Shown here piece after piece: positions 4,701 to 12,565 of a stretch of DNA of 13,023 nucleotides. Source of the DNA: an uncultured Prevotella sp. (GTDB taxonomy: Bacteria; Bacteroidota; Bacteroidia; Bacteroidales; Bacteroidaceae). The DNA lies in the NCBI GenBank assembly GCA_945637645.1, contig CALZDK010000032.1, forward strand, positions 1 through 13,023. Direction: 5' to 3'. Numbering within the stretch: position 1 is the first letter of the stretch; the number at the start of each line of letters is the position of its first letter. The position numbers and the translations under genes are program-made. A model generated the notes under the pieces. The model ran no database searches. It was not told the DNA's origin and was given only the letters and a program-made list of their open reading frames with translations.

Positions 4701-6722
4701 TTATTTCTTATAGTTGTCTATACCTTTCTGCAGGAAGTCGAGATATTTCTGGATGTCCTCGTCGTAGGATCGGCTGCCGTTGAGCGGTTTGCCCTCGTTG
4801 TCGATGAGCACATAGAAAGGCTGAGTGTTTGCACCGAACTTAACTCGCTGCAGATAGCTCCACTTGTCGCCGACTGTGCGGAGTGTGCGTTGTGTGCCGT
4901 TCTCTGTGACTGTCATTGGCTCTGCCAACGGTGTCTTGTCATCAACGTAGAGTGATATGAGAACATACTTGTCGTTAAGCATCGACGCTACCTGCGGGTC
5001 GGTCCATACGGCTGCCTCCATCTTGCGGCAGTTGACGCAACCGAAGCCCGTGAAGTCTATCATTACGGGGCGACCCTGCGACTTGGCAAGTGCCATGCCT
5101 TCCTCGTAGTCGTGCGACTTTGGCTCTACGGCAGACTTGTGGAGGTTGAAGTCTTGTGTGAACATTGGTGGTGCGAAGGCGCTGATAGCCTTGAGAGGTG
5201 CACCCCAAAGACCTGGTATCATATAGATGGCGAAAGCCAGGGAAATCATTCCAAGGAAGAACTGTGGCACGTTGGTGCGGTGCTCAGGGTCGTCGTGCGG
5301 GAACTTGAGCCAACCGAAGAGGTAGATTCCAAGCAAACCGAAGATGACAATCCACAGACAGAGGAACACCTCGCGGTCGAGGATGTGCCAGCCGTAGGCA
5401 AGGTCGGCAACGGAGAGGAACTTCAAGGCGAAAGCCAACTCGATGAAACCGAGCACAACCTTAACAACGTTCATCCATCCACCCGACTTTGGAGCCGACT
5501 TCAAGAGGCTTGGGAACATGGCGAACAGTGTGAAAGGTATGGCAAGGGCGATGGCGAAGCCAAGCATGCCGATGGTTGGTGCAAGTATGCTGCCCTGTGT
5601 GGAAACGGCTACGAGAAGGAAGCCGATGATTGGACCTGTGCAGGAGAACGACACGAGAGTGAGGGTGAACGCCATGAGGAAGATGCTGAGCAGGCCACTG
5701 GTGTTTTCCGACTTCTGGTCGATCTTGTTGCTCCAAGAAGATGGCAGTGTGATTTCGAATGCTCCGAAGAACGAGGCGGCGAAGACTACCAGCAGGAGGC
5801 AGAAGAAGATGTTGAACAGGGCATTGGTGGAAAGGGCGTTAAGCGCACTGGCTCCGAAAAGCATGGTGACAACGAGGCCCAACACCACATATATTACTAC
5901 TATGGAAATGCCGTAAGTCACTGCCTCACGGATAGCCTTGGAACGCTCCTTGTTACGCTTGAGGAAGAAGCTGACGGTCATGGGAATGATAGGCCATACG
6001 CAAGGGGTGAGCAGGGCGAGGAATCCGCCTACGAAGCCTGCGAGGAAGATGTAGAGCAGGGAACTGTCAACGGGATTGTCCTCGTATGACTTCAGCTCGT
6101 TGATGACAGGAGTGTAGAGGTCGGAGGAAGCGACAGCAGCTGTGTCTGCCACTGTTGAGTCTGCTGCTGCTACTGCTGCGGTGTCGGTTGCGGCAAGAGC
6201 TTTTTCCTCCTCTGCAGCAGGCTGTGTTTCCTCTTTCTGTGCTTCGGCAGCTGCATCCTCAGTCACTGCGGGCGAATTGCCTTTTGCCGTGAAGGGGACC
6301 TCCGTAGGAGGCATACATGTCTCGTCGTTGCAAGCGCCATATTCGAGGTAGCAGTTGATATTGTATGTAGGTTTTGTGAACTTTATCTTCTGTACGAAAG
6401 TGACACTGCCCTCGAAGAAGCGCAGCTTCATTCCGAACATGTTGTCAAATTCGGAAATCTCGTGTCCCTTGGGAGTGAGCTTGCCAACAGTCTTCACGCC
6501 GTCCATCTTCACGGCATTGAACGTTGCCGAGATAGGACCGTCGTTGCCGAGTTCTGTGGAATAGACGTGCCATCCGTTGTCAATCTTTCCACTGAATACG
6601 ATTTGTGCCTCGTCGCCCTTGAGCATTTCAAGTTTGGCGGTGAACTTCACGGGGTCAACCATTTGCGCAAAAGCGGCAAATGAGAGTCCGAACATCAATA
6701 AGAGTGTTAAAACCTTTTTCAT
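4701..6722 (-). CDS. dsbD: Thiol:disulfide interchange protein DsbD
   Basis: This 673-residue inner-membrane protein passes electrons from cytoplasmic thioredoxin to periplasmic thiol proteins. A signal peptide covers residues 1-20 (MKKVLTLLLMFGLSFAAFAQ). The periplasmic alpha domain follows, with Cys131 and Cys136 (GACNDETCMPP). Next comes an Ala/Glu-rich linker at about 151-200. The membrane domain (about 222-505) has about eight helices and the cysteines Cys241 (LTPCVWP) and Cys361 (SFSCTGP). The C-terminal thioredoxin-like domain has the CVNC active site at 562-565. All six redox cysteines are present. The start at 6722 was chosen because the ATG at 6770 would put 16 polar residues before the signal peptide. 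An AAAGG-like ribosome site lies 9 bp upstream. The gene leads a likely operon with cyuA. Confidence 0.93.
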   Translation of the reverse strand: MKKVLTLLLMFGLSFAAFAQMVDPVKFTAKLEMLKGDEAQIVFSGKIDNGWHVYSTELGNDGPISATFNAVKMDGVKTVGKLTPKGHEISEFDNMFGMKLRFFEGSVTFVQKIKFTKPTYNINCYLEYGACNDETCMPPTEVPFTAKGNSPAVTEDAAAEAQKEETQPAAEEEKALAATDTAAVAAADSTVADTAAVASSDLYTPVINELKSYEDNPVDSSLLYIFLAGFVGGFLALLTPCVWPIIPMTVSFFLKRNKERSKAIREAVTYGISIVVIYVVLGLVVTMLFGASALNALSTNALFNIFFCLLLVVFAASFFGAFEITLPSSWSNKIDQKSENTSGLLSIFLMAFTLTLVSFSCTGPIIGFLLVAVSTQGSILAPTIGMLGFAIALAIPFTLFAMFPSLLKSAPKSGGWMNVVKVVLGFIELAFALKFLSVADLAYGWHILDREVFLCLWIVIFGLLGIYLFGWLKFPHDDPEHRTNVPQFFLGMISLAFAIYMIPGLWGAPLKAISAFAPPMFTQDFNLHKSAVEPKSHDYEEGMALAKSQGRPVMIDFTGFGCVNCRKMEAAVWTDPQVASMLNDKYVLISLYVDDKTPLAEPMTVTENGTQRTLRTVGDKWSYLQRVKFGANTQPFYVLIDNEGKPLNGSRSYDEDIQKYLDFLQKGIDNYKK

Positions 6723-6756
6723 TATTATATACCTTTTTTTATTGTTATTCTTTAGG

Positions 6757-6816
6757 CTATTAGTAAGCAAACCAACATCCGTTACAAGGGAGGATTTCAG
6801 CCTGCTTTACTAATAG
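6757..6816 (-). promoter_or_regulatory. Long hairpin in the dsbD leader
   Basis: The arms 6757-6769 (CTATTAGTAAGCA) and 6803-6816 (TGCTTTACTAATAG) are perfect inverted repeats of 13 bp apart from one extra T. They enclose a 33-base loop. The element ends 34 bp before the dsbD start codon. No U-rich run follows on either strand, so it is not a standard terminator. It could be a leader RNA structure, a protein-binding site or a remnant of a small palindromic element. I found no convincing promoter match for dsbD near it. Confidence 0.55.
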
Positions 6817-6847
6817 AACAAAGAAAAGAGGATTAAGGGTCTTATTT

Positions 6848-6887
6848 CTTGCAAAAATTAACGAAATTAAGTTTTTTTTATTGCAAG
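6848..6887 (-). terminator. Possible AT-rich hairpin at the end of the exonuclease gene
   Basis: The 7-bp arms CTTGCAA (6848-6854) and TTGCAAG (6881-6887) are exact reverse complements. Inner A- and T-runs and TTAA words can extend the stem. On the minus strand the hairpin starts in the last codons of the exonuclease gene. It is AT-rich and lacks a clear U tail after the stem, so support for termination is weak. Confidence 0.35.
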
Positions 6888-7627
6888 ACAAGTTCAACGG
6901 GACAATGGTCGCTGCCCATTATCTCGGTGTGAATTTTTGCATCGGCAATGCGGTCGTCGATACGTTTAGAGGTGACAAAATAATCTATACGCCAGCCGAT
7001 ATTCTTCTCGCGTGCCCTGAAACGGTAGGACCACCAGGAATAGGTGACCTGTTCGGGAAAGAGATGGCGGAAGGTATCGGTGAAACCGCTTTCGAGCCAT
7101 GTGGTGAACTTGCCTCGCTCTTCGTCGGTGAAGCCAGGGTTGCGGCGGTTGGTCTTTGGGTTCTTGAGGTCTATCTCCTGATGAGCCACATTAAGGTCTC
7201 CACAGACAATGACGGGTTTCTTGGCATCGAGTGACTTGATATAGGCAAGAAAGTCGTCCTCCCAGCGCATGCGGTAGTCGAGACGTTTCAGTTCGTCTTG
7301 TGCATTGGGCACATAAACGGTGACAAGGAAGAAGTCGTCCATCTCAAGTGTGATGACGCGTCCTTCGTGGTCGTGCTCGTCTATACCTATTCCGTAGGTT
7401 ACGTTAAGTGGTGTGTGGCGTGTAAAAACAGCCGTTCCGGAATATCCCTTTTTGTCGGCATAATTCCAGAACGACTGATAACCCTCATACTGCAAGTCGA
7501 GCTGACCTGCTTGCATTTTTGTTTCCTGAAGGCAGAAGAAATCTGCATCGAGAGCCCTGAAGACTTCGCTGAAGCCTTTTCCCTCACAAGCTCTGAGGCC
7601 ATTGACATTCCATGAAATGAAGCGCAT
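6878..7627 (-). CDS. xth: Exodeoxyribonuclease III (AP endonuclease)
   Basis: This 249-residue enzyme of the ExoIII/APE1 family cuts DNA at abasic sites and removes nucleotides from 3' ends in base excision repair. Conserved motifs are all present: ISWNVNGLRA with Asn7, LQETK with metal-binding Glu35, the GDLNVAH motif at about 142-148, NPGFTDEER at about 162-170, YSWWSYRFRAREKNIGWRIDYF at about 195-216 (allowing for gaps in my counting), and the C-terminal GSDHCPV with the catalytic histidine. The length is normal. The ATG lies one base after the ribH stop codon (TGATATG), so translation is probably coupled to ribH. Confidence 0.95.
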   Translation of the reverse strand: MRFISWNVNGLRACEGKGFSEVFRALDADFFCLQETKMQAGQLDLQYEGYQSFWNYADKKGYSGTAVFTRHTPLNVTYGIGIDEHDHEGRVITLEMDDFFLVTVYVPNAQDELKRLDYRMRWEDDFLAYIKSLDAKKPVIVCGDLNVAHQEIDLKNPKTNRRNPGFTDEERGKFTTWLESGFTDTFRHLFPEQVTYSWWSYRFRAREKNIGWRIDYFVTSKRIDDRIADAKIHTEIMGSDHCPVELVLQ

Positions 7628-7628
7628 A

Positions 7629-8099
7629 TCAGAACTTAGCCATTTTTATTGCCACTACCGCACACTCGTCGCCCTTGTTTCCCAAGCGTCCACCGCTGCG
7701 GTCCTTTGCCTGCTGTTCGTTCTCGCAGGTAAGGAGACCATAGACGATAGGAGTCTGGCTTGTGGCGTTGAGGCGTGCGATTCCTGCTGTAACTCCCTCG
7801 CAGATGTAGTCGAAATGCGGTGTTTCTCCCCTTATGACGCATCCGAGGATGATGACTGCGTCGAACCCGTCGTTTAGTGTCATCTGATGTGCACCATAGA
7901 TAAGTTCGAAACTGCCGGGAACGGTCTTCACATGTATGTTCTCAGGAATTGCACCGTGCTTTTCAAGTGTGCTGACGCAACCATTGAGCAGTGCTCCCGT
8001 GATTTCGGGATTCCACTCAGAAACGACTACGCCGAAGCACATATTGCTTGCATCGGGCACGGTCTCGATGTTGTATTCCGAAAGATTCTTCGTTGCCAT
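7629..8099 (-). CDS. ribH: 6,7-dimethyl-8-ribityllumazine synthase
   Basis: This 156-residue enzyme catalyses the next-to-last step of riboflavin synthesis, joining 5-amino-6-ribitylamino-uracil to 3,4-dihydroxy-2-butanone 4-phosphate. It normally assembles into pentamers or a 60-subunit capsid. Visible motifs are SEWNPEIT (27-34), PGSFEL (61-66), and GCVIRGETPHFDYICEGV (86-103), which holds the likely catalytic His95. NKGDECA lies near the C-terminus. The start codon shares one base with the stop of the TPR gene (TAATG), so the two are translationally coupled. No other riboflavin gene lies in the window, so ribH is apart from any rib cluster here. Confidence 0.95.
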   Translation of the reverse strand: MATKNLSEYNIETVPDASNMCFGVVVSEWNPEITGALLNGCVSTLEKHGAIPENIHVKTVPGSFELIYGAHQMTLNDGFDAVIILGCVIRGETPHFDYICEGVTAGIARLNATSQTPIVYGLLTCENEQQAKDRSGGRLGNKGDECAVVAIKMAKF

Positions 8100-8776
8100 T
8101 ATTTCGTTACTCGTTCGATGTACTTGTCAATAGACTGGTACTGCATGGAGTTGAAGTACTTTGTCTTTACCTGTTGGTAGAGCTTCAGTGCCTCCTCTGC
8201 CTTGCCCTGGCTCTCAAGAATCTCTCCTGCCTGGATGAGGAACGAAGGAGAGAGGCTGTTGTTGTCTGCCTTCTCTGCTGCGTTCTTTAGGTGGCTGACA
8301 GCCTTGTCGAGCTGGTTGAGGTGAGCATATACGTTGCCGAGAGCGCCCTCAGCCGCGGGGCTGATCATCATGTCGCCCTTGCTGTCGAACTTCTCGATGT
8401 ACTGTGCTGCCTCGTTCCACTTGCCGAGGTTTGCATAGCACAAGCCTGCGTAGAGGTTGGCGAGATTGCCTGCCTCGGTGCTGCTGTAGTCGTCGGCTAC
8501 ACTCAGCAGACCAGGGAATCCAGCTCCGTCGCCCTTGAGGGCTTTCTCGTACTGGTCCTCTCCGAATAGCTGCTGACCCTTGGCGAGGATGGTGCTTGCC
8601 TTGTCCTCACGTGGAGCTGCCACATAGTTGTTATAAACGATGATGCCGGCGATGATAACCACAACTGCCACGACACCGTAGATGATTGCTTTCTTGTATT
8701 TTGCGAAGAAAGCTTCCTGTGCACTGATGGTTTCCTCAACCTGCTGTGCACCCTTTTGGTCTTTGATATTTGCCAT
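8099..8776 (-). CDS. Membrane-anchored tetratricopeptide repeat protein
   Basis: This 225-residue protein has a short cytoplasmic N-terminus (about 1-28), one transmembrane helix (about 29-48, AIIYGVVAVVVIIAGIIVY) and a C-terminal helical region with TPR-like repeats. Examples are GNLANLYAGLCYANLGKWNEA at about 103-123 and AALGN/AEGALGNVYAHLNQLDKA at about 142-160. A final repeat, GEILESQGKAEEALKLYQQV, lies near 183-202. The layout resembles YfgM-type ancillary proteins, which link chaperones to the membrane translocon, but the match is architectural and the function here is unknown. It is the first gene of the operon with ribH and the exonuclease gene. Confidence 0.85.
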   Translation of the reverse strand: MANIKDQKGAQQVEETISAQEAFFAKYKKAIIYGVVAVVVIIAGIIVYNNYVAAPREDKASTILAKGQQLFGEDQYEKALKGDGAGFPGLLSVADDYSSTEAGNLANLYAGLCYANLGKWNEAAQYIEKFDSKGDMMISPAAEGALGNVYAHLNQLDKAVSHLKNAAEKADNNSLSPSFLIQAGEILESQGKAEEALKLYQQVKTKYFNSMQYQSIDKYIERVTK

Positions 8777-8816
8777 TATTTAATCTTTTATTTTGTTTGC
8801 AAACGAAATTTCGTGG

Positions 8817-8824
8817 CAAAATTA
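8817..8824 (-). promoter_or_regulatory. Candidate -7 element of the TPR-ribH-xth operon
   Basis: On the minus strand this reads TAATTTTG, matching TAnnTTTG, 40 bp upstream of the TPR start codon. At 20 bp spacing the -33 position reads TTTC rather than TTTG, so the match is partial. A 10-bp palindrome CGAAATTTCG (8803-8812) lies just downstream, near the expected start of transcription. Confidence 0.5.
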
Positions 8825-8864
8825 CAGAAATTATTGCAGATATTGAAATTTATTACCGACTTTT

Positions 8865-8896
8865 TTTGTTTTTAACTGATAAAACAAGTAACTTTG
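8865..8896 (+). promoter_or_regulatory. Bacteroidetes promoter of recF
   Basis: TTTG (8865-8868), exactly 20 bp, and TAACTTTG (8889-8896) match the Bacteroidetes promoter consensus with no mismatch. Transcription should start near 8903, giving a leader of about 20 nt before the recF ATG at 8923. This also argues against the longer in-frame start at 8770. Confidence 0.8.
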
Positions 8897-8922
8897 CACT
8901 AAAATGGCAATATTTTTGGCTC

Positions 8923-10038
8923 ATGATTCTGAAAAAGCTCTCAATTATCAACTACAAGAACATTCAGGAGACATCGATTGAGTGGTCTCCGAAAATGAAC
9001 TGTCTTGTGGGTCACAATGGTGTGGGGAAGACAAATATTCTCGATGCCATCTACTACCTTTCGTTCTGCAGAAGCATCTCTAATCCCATCGACTCGCAGC
9101 TGATAAGACACGACGAGCAGTTCTTCATGGTGGAGGGAGAGTATGAAACGGACGACGGGCAGCCGGAACTCGTGTCGTGCGGAATGAAGCGCGGTACGAA
9201 GAAGCACTTCAAACGTAACAAGAAGGAGTATCGGAGGTTGGCGGAGCACATTGGGTTGATACCGATTATTTTCGTCTCGCCGTCCGACACACTGCTCATT
9301 GAGGGGCAGAGTGAAGAGAGACGCAGGTTTATGGATATGGTTATCTCGCAGTATGACCGTCAGTATATGGATGCCCTCGTGAGATACAACAAGGCATTGC
9401 AGCAACGCAACACCCTTCTGAAGATGGAAGAGGAGCCCGACCCCGCACTGCTTGACATCTGGGAGGAACAGATGTCACTGGAGGGAGAGCGCATCTTTGC
9501 CGCACGTCAGACATTCGTGACAGAGTTTGTTGATGTGTTCCAACATTACCATTCCACCATCTCGTCGTCGAAGGAAGAGGTTGGACTGTGTTACACCTCG
9601 CATTGTCAGCGTGGTCCTCTTTTAGAAGTGATAAGGCGCGACAGGGCAAAGGACAGGATTGTGGGCTACTCGCTTCATGGGGTGCATAGAGACGACCTTG
9701 AGTTCACCATAAGCGGACATCCGCTGAAGAAAGAGGGAAGCCAAGGACAGAACAAGACTTTCGCCATAGCACTGAAACTGGCGCAGTTCGATTTCCTTAA
9801 GCGCACAGCGTCGCAGACCACCCCGCTTCTGTTGCTCGACGACATTTTCGACAAACTCGACTCAGAACGTGTGGAGCGAATAGTTGATATTGTGCTTGGG
9901 GACGATTTCGGACAGACGTTTATCACGGATACCGACCGTGGGCATCTCGACCGGATATTGAGAAACTACACCTACGACTACAGGATTTTTGAAGTGGAGA
10001 ACGGAAATATCAAGAGACTATGTTCAAACGGGATGTAA
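8923..10038 (+). CDS. recF: DNA replication and repair protein RecF
   Basis: This 371-residue SMC-like ATPase binds gapped DNA with RecR and RecO and helps load RecA. The Walker A motif GHNGVGKT is at 30-37, the ABC signature region EGSQGQNKT at 271-279, and Walker B LLLLDDIFDKLD at 302-313. The family-typical VSPSDTLLIEGQSEERRRFMD lies at about 118-138, and HGVHRDDLEF at about 252-261. The start at 8923 begins with the usual MILKKLSIINYKNI and follows a perfect promoter at a short distance. No dnaA or dnaN lies nearby, so this is not the classical origin cluster. The gene overlaps the dciA-like gene by 19 bp. Confidence 0.95.
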   Translation: MILKKLSIINYKNIQETSIEWSPKMNCLVGHNGVGKTNILDAIYYLSFCRSISNPIDSQLIRHDEQFFMVEGEYETDDGQPELVSCGMKRGTKKHFKRNKKEYRRLAEHIGLIPIIFVSPSDTLLIEGQSEERRRFMDMVISQYDRQYMDALVRYNKALQQRNTLLKMEEEPDPALLDIWEEQMSLEGERIFAARQTFVTEFVDVFQHYHSTISSSKEEVGLCYTSHCQRGPLLEVIRRDRAKDRIVGYSLHGVHRDDLEFTISGHPLKKEGSQGQNKTFAIALKLAQFDFLKRTASQTTPLLLLDDIFDKLDSERVERIVDIVLGDDFGQTFITDTDRGHLDRILRNYTYDYRIFEVENGNIKRLCSNGM

Positions 10039-10310
10039 AGTCGATAAAGGACATTGTGTTGCAGAGTCTGCGGGTGAACGGCCTGGAGACTCCGTTGTTG
10101 CAGAAACGCATCGTGGATTCGTGGCAAGAGGTGGTTGGCGAGATGATTTCCCGCTACACCCTCAATGTGTATATAGAAAACCAGACCTTGGTGGTGAGGA
10201 TGTCGAGTCCTGCCTTGCGTCAGGAACTGTCGATGAGGCGTGATTACTATGTTGAGTTGCTGAATAACAAGGTTGGTGCAAAGGTGATTTACAATATCAG
10301 GTTTTGCTGA
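10020..10310 (+). CDS. DciA-like (DUF721) protein
   Basis: This 96-residue protein belongs to the DUF721/DciA family. In bacteria that lack DnaC or DnaI, DciA is thought to help load the replicative helicase DnaB. Supporting features are the small size, the conserved core DSWQEVVGEMISRYTLNVYI followed by LVVRMSSPALRQEL, and its place directly after recF, which is a common arrangement for this family. The ATG at 10020 lies inside the end of recF, overlapping by 19 bp, with AAGAG just upstream as a possible ribosome site. The assignment rests on the short family pattern plus synteny. Confidence 0.83.
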   Translation: MFKRDVKSIKDIVLQSLRVNGLETPLLQKRIVDSWQEVVGEMISRYTLNVYIENQTLVVRMSSPALRQELSMRRDYYVELLNNKVGAKVIYNIRFC

Positions 10311-10328
10311 TTGTATCTTTCAGAATCA

Positions 10329-10859
10329 CTAAAGAATAAGGTCCATCGTAACGTCGGTGGCTTCAGAAGGAATCTCATCGAACTTCTGGAAATCGAAGCA
10401 TACACCTATTTTATATATATAAGGAGGAAGTTGGCTTAGGAAACGGTCGTAGTAGCCTTTTCCCCTGCCGAGACGGTTGCCTTTTTCATCGAAAGCCATT
10501 CCAGGCACCACCGCCACATCTATCTTCCCATAGTCGGTGAACAAGGGACCCAGTGGCTCCATAATGTGGAATGCGCCTTCGGCAAGGTCTTTTTCAGATT
10601 CGTAGAGTCTTATTTCCATAGTGGTGTCACTCGTCACCTTTGGTAGGAGAATGGTCTTGCCAATGGTGTTGCGGAGCAAGGGCATGGTGTCCACCTCGTC
10701 GGGTAGGGAGCAGTAGAGCATCACGGTCTTTGCCTTGGCAAAGTGTGGCTCAGTCTCTAACCGCCGGATAACGGCAAGCGAGAATTCCGCCAGTTGTTGC
10801 TGACTGAATTCCCGCTTGCGTTGTCTTACTATTTGTCTTAGCTCACGCTTGTTTAACAT
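10329..10859 (-). CDS. 5-formyltetrahydrofolate cyclo-ligase
   Basis: This 176-residue enzyme (MTHFS/YgfA family) converts 5-formyltetrahydrofolate to 5,10-methenyltetrahydrofolate using ATP, returning stored folate to the one-carbon pool. The family signature VPGMAFDEKGNRLGRGKGYYDRFL at about 118-141 is intact, and the N-terminus KRELRQIVRQRKREF fits the family. The length is normal. Its ATG overlaps the end of the S41 peptidase gene by 7 bp, suggesting translational coupling. It converges on the dciA-like gene with only 18 bp between stops, and I see no convincing terminator there. Confidence 0.93.
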   Translation of the reverse strand: MLNKRELRQIVRQRKREFSQQQLAEFSLAVIRRLETEPHFAKAKTVMLYCSLPDEVDTMPLLRNTIGKTILLPKVTSDTTMEIRLYESEKDLAEGAFHIMEPLGPLFTDYGKIDVAVVPGMAFDEKGNRLGRGKGYYDRFLSQLPPYIYKIGVCFDFQKFDEIPSEATDVTMDLIL

Positions 10860-12565
10860 ACACTTGCCTGCAGGTTGAGGTTAGAGTGAGTGCCGCGGTG
10901 GTCGTAGGGTTTTGTTACTACGGCAACCTTGTTGTCCTTTTTCTTCGTGTTCTTAGGGAAAGCCTCCCCACGCTTGAATACGTCGAGTGCAGTCTTTATC
11001 GTTGGGTCGTCGGCATTGAGATACTGTGTCCACGCATTCTCGTCAAGAATATTGTAAACGATGCGGCTGCAGAGGTAGCGTTCGAGCAGAGTGTGCGACT
11101 TCTTAATCATCAGGTTTCGGCGCTTCAGTCCGTTCTTGTCGGCGTAGGTTGCAAACTTGTCCACTATGTTTTGTTTCCTCAGATGAGCCACTATATCCTT
11201 CATGTCGCCTAACTTGGTGAGTTTCTCGCGGTTCTCGTCGGTGTATTCAAATGCGAACTGTAGAATGAGTCCCGACATTGCAGCCTCCTTGTAGTAAGAG
11301 GTGAGGCCGAGGGTGTCATCCGGAACGAAGATGTCTGGTGTGATTCCGCCGCCGCCATATACAATGCGTCCGTTGCTGGTGTGATAAGCCTTGCCAGTGT
11401 GCTTTATGCTGTCCTGCGAGAAATACTCTCCATGTTGGTATCGGTTGAGAAGGTCTTCCTCGTAGTCCTTGTCGGCACCAGAGGTGTAGGGCTTCTGTAT
11501 GCAGCGTCCTGAAGGAGTGTAGTAACGAGCGGTGGTGAGGCGTATCATTGACCCATCCTTAAACGACAATGGCTTCTGTACCAAGCCTTTGCCGAACGAC
11601 CTGCGACCTATGATTGTTCCGCGGTCGTTGTCCTGAATGGCTCCGGAGAGTATTTCCGATGCCGAGGCAGAGCCTTCATCGATAAGAACAACGAGCGGAA
11701 TCTGCTGGTAGCTTCCCTTTCCGTCGCTGGCGAAGTCCTGTCTTGGCGAGTGGCGTCCCTCCATATATACTATGAGCCTGTTCTTAGGCAGAAACTCGTT
11801 TGCAATCTGCACTGCCGAAGCCATATAGCCTCCAAGGTTTCCGCGAAGGTCGATGACGAGGTTTCTGAGGTTTTCCTGCGACAGTTGTGCGAGTGCTATG
11901 AGCATCTCTGGATAGGTGTTCTCGGCAAATTTCTTTATCTTTATGTATCCAGTCCCGTTGTTTAGCATATAGGTTGCCGTGATGCTTTTCTGTGGAATCT
12001 CGCCACGTGTAACTGTGACGTAGCGTACCTTCTTTGCTTTGTAGCCGAGAAGTCCTAATTCCACTTTAGTGTCCTTTGGACCCTTGAGGCGCCGCATCGA
12101 CTCCGTGGTGGTGACAATCTTCCCGACGAAAGGCTTTCCGTCTATGCTTACAATCTTGTCGCCGGCTATCACTCCCGCACGCTCTGCCGGACCGTTGCCA
12201 ATGACGTTCTGCACGTGTATGGTGTCCTCGCGGATGGTGAACTCGATGCCCACTCCGGAAAACGAACTGCTAAGGTCGTCGTTGGCAGACTGCACATCCT
12301 TTGCTCCGATATACACGGAGTGAGGATCCAGCTCTGCGAGAATCTGCGGCATTGCTTTCTCTACGAGGTCGTTTATGTTCACGGTGTCAACATACTGGTC
12401 GTCGATAATGTGAAGCAGGTTGTTGAGCTTGTTCCCGCTTGTGTTTATGATGTTCAGCCTGTTGCCTGAGAAGTGGTTGGCATAGAAAGTGCCAATAAGT
12501 ATGCCTATGACTACGCAAATAGCCATAAACAGCGGTGTGAACCTATTTGTCTTGTTCTTGTACAT
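10853..12565 (-). CDS. C-terminal processing peptidase, S41 family (CtpA/Prc type)
   Basis: This 570-residue serine protease is probably anchored in the inner membrane facing the periplasm. An uncleaved N-terminal transmembrane helix lies at about 10-30. An S41 N-terminal region (about 43-85) is followed by a PDZ domain at about 100-185 (SGVGIEFTI, GPAERAGVIAGDKIVSIDG). The peptidase core follows, with VIDLRGNLGG (237-246). The catalytic Ser301 lies in DEGSASASEI, and Lys326 and Gln330 in GRRSFGKGLVQ. The Ser-Lys spacing of 25 matches E. coli Prc. The C-terminal quarter ends in a lysine-rich tail. The gene overlaps the dCMP deaminase gene by 23 bp and the cyclo-ligase gene by 7 bp. Its substrates are not predictable from sequence. 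Confidence 0.94.
   Translation of the reverse strand: MYKNKTNRFTPLFMAICVVIGILIGTFYANHFSGNRLNIINTSGNKLNNLLHIIDDQYVDTVNINDLVEKAMPQILAELDPHSVYIGAKDVQSANDDLSSSFSGVGIEFTIREDTIHVQNVIGNGPAERAGVIAGDKIVSIDGKPFVGKIVTTTESMRRLKGPKDTKVELGLLGYKAKKVRYVTVTRGEIPQKSITATYMLNNGTGYIKIKKFAENTYPEMLIALAQLSQENLRNLVIDLRGNLGGYMASAVQIANEFLPKNRLIVYMEGRHSPRQDFASDGKGSYQQIPLVVLIDEGSASASEILSGAIQDNDRGTIIGRRSFGKGLVQKPLSFKDGSMIRLTTARYYTPSGRCIQKPYTSGADKDYEEDLLNRYQHGEYFSQDSIKHTGKAYHTSNGRIVYGGGGITPDIFVPDDTLGLTSYYKEAAMSGLILQFAFEYTDENREKLTKLGDMKDIVAHLRKQNIVDKFATYADKNGLKRRNLMIKKSHTLLERYLCSRIVYNILDENAWTQYLNADDPTIKTALDVFKRGEAFPKNTKKKDNKVAVVTKPYDHRGTHSNLNLQASVC

Noticed and set aside
5112..6089. Long plus-strand open frame (325 codons) opposite dsbD
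   Set aside because: It is rich in Glu, Gly, His and Arg without any domain pattern, has no promoter or ribosome site, and lies wholly antisense to a clearly conserved gene. Codon bias of dsbD explains the open frame.
8770..8922. N-terminal extension of RecF by 51 codons
   Set aside because: It would cover the perfect promoter at 8865-8896, and the standard RecF N-terminus begins at 8923.
10308..10328. Inverted repeat TGATT/AATCA between the dciA-like and cyclo-ligase genes as a shared terminator
   Set aside because: Only 5 AT-rich pairs with an 11-base loop and no U tail; too weak to claim.
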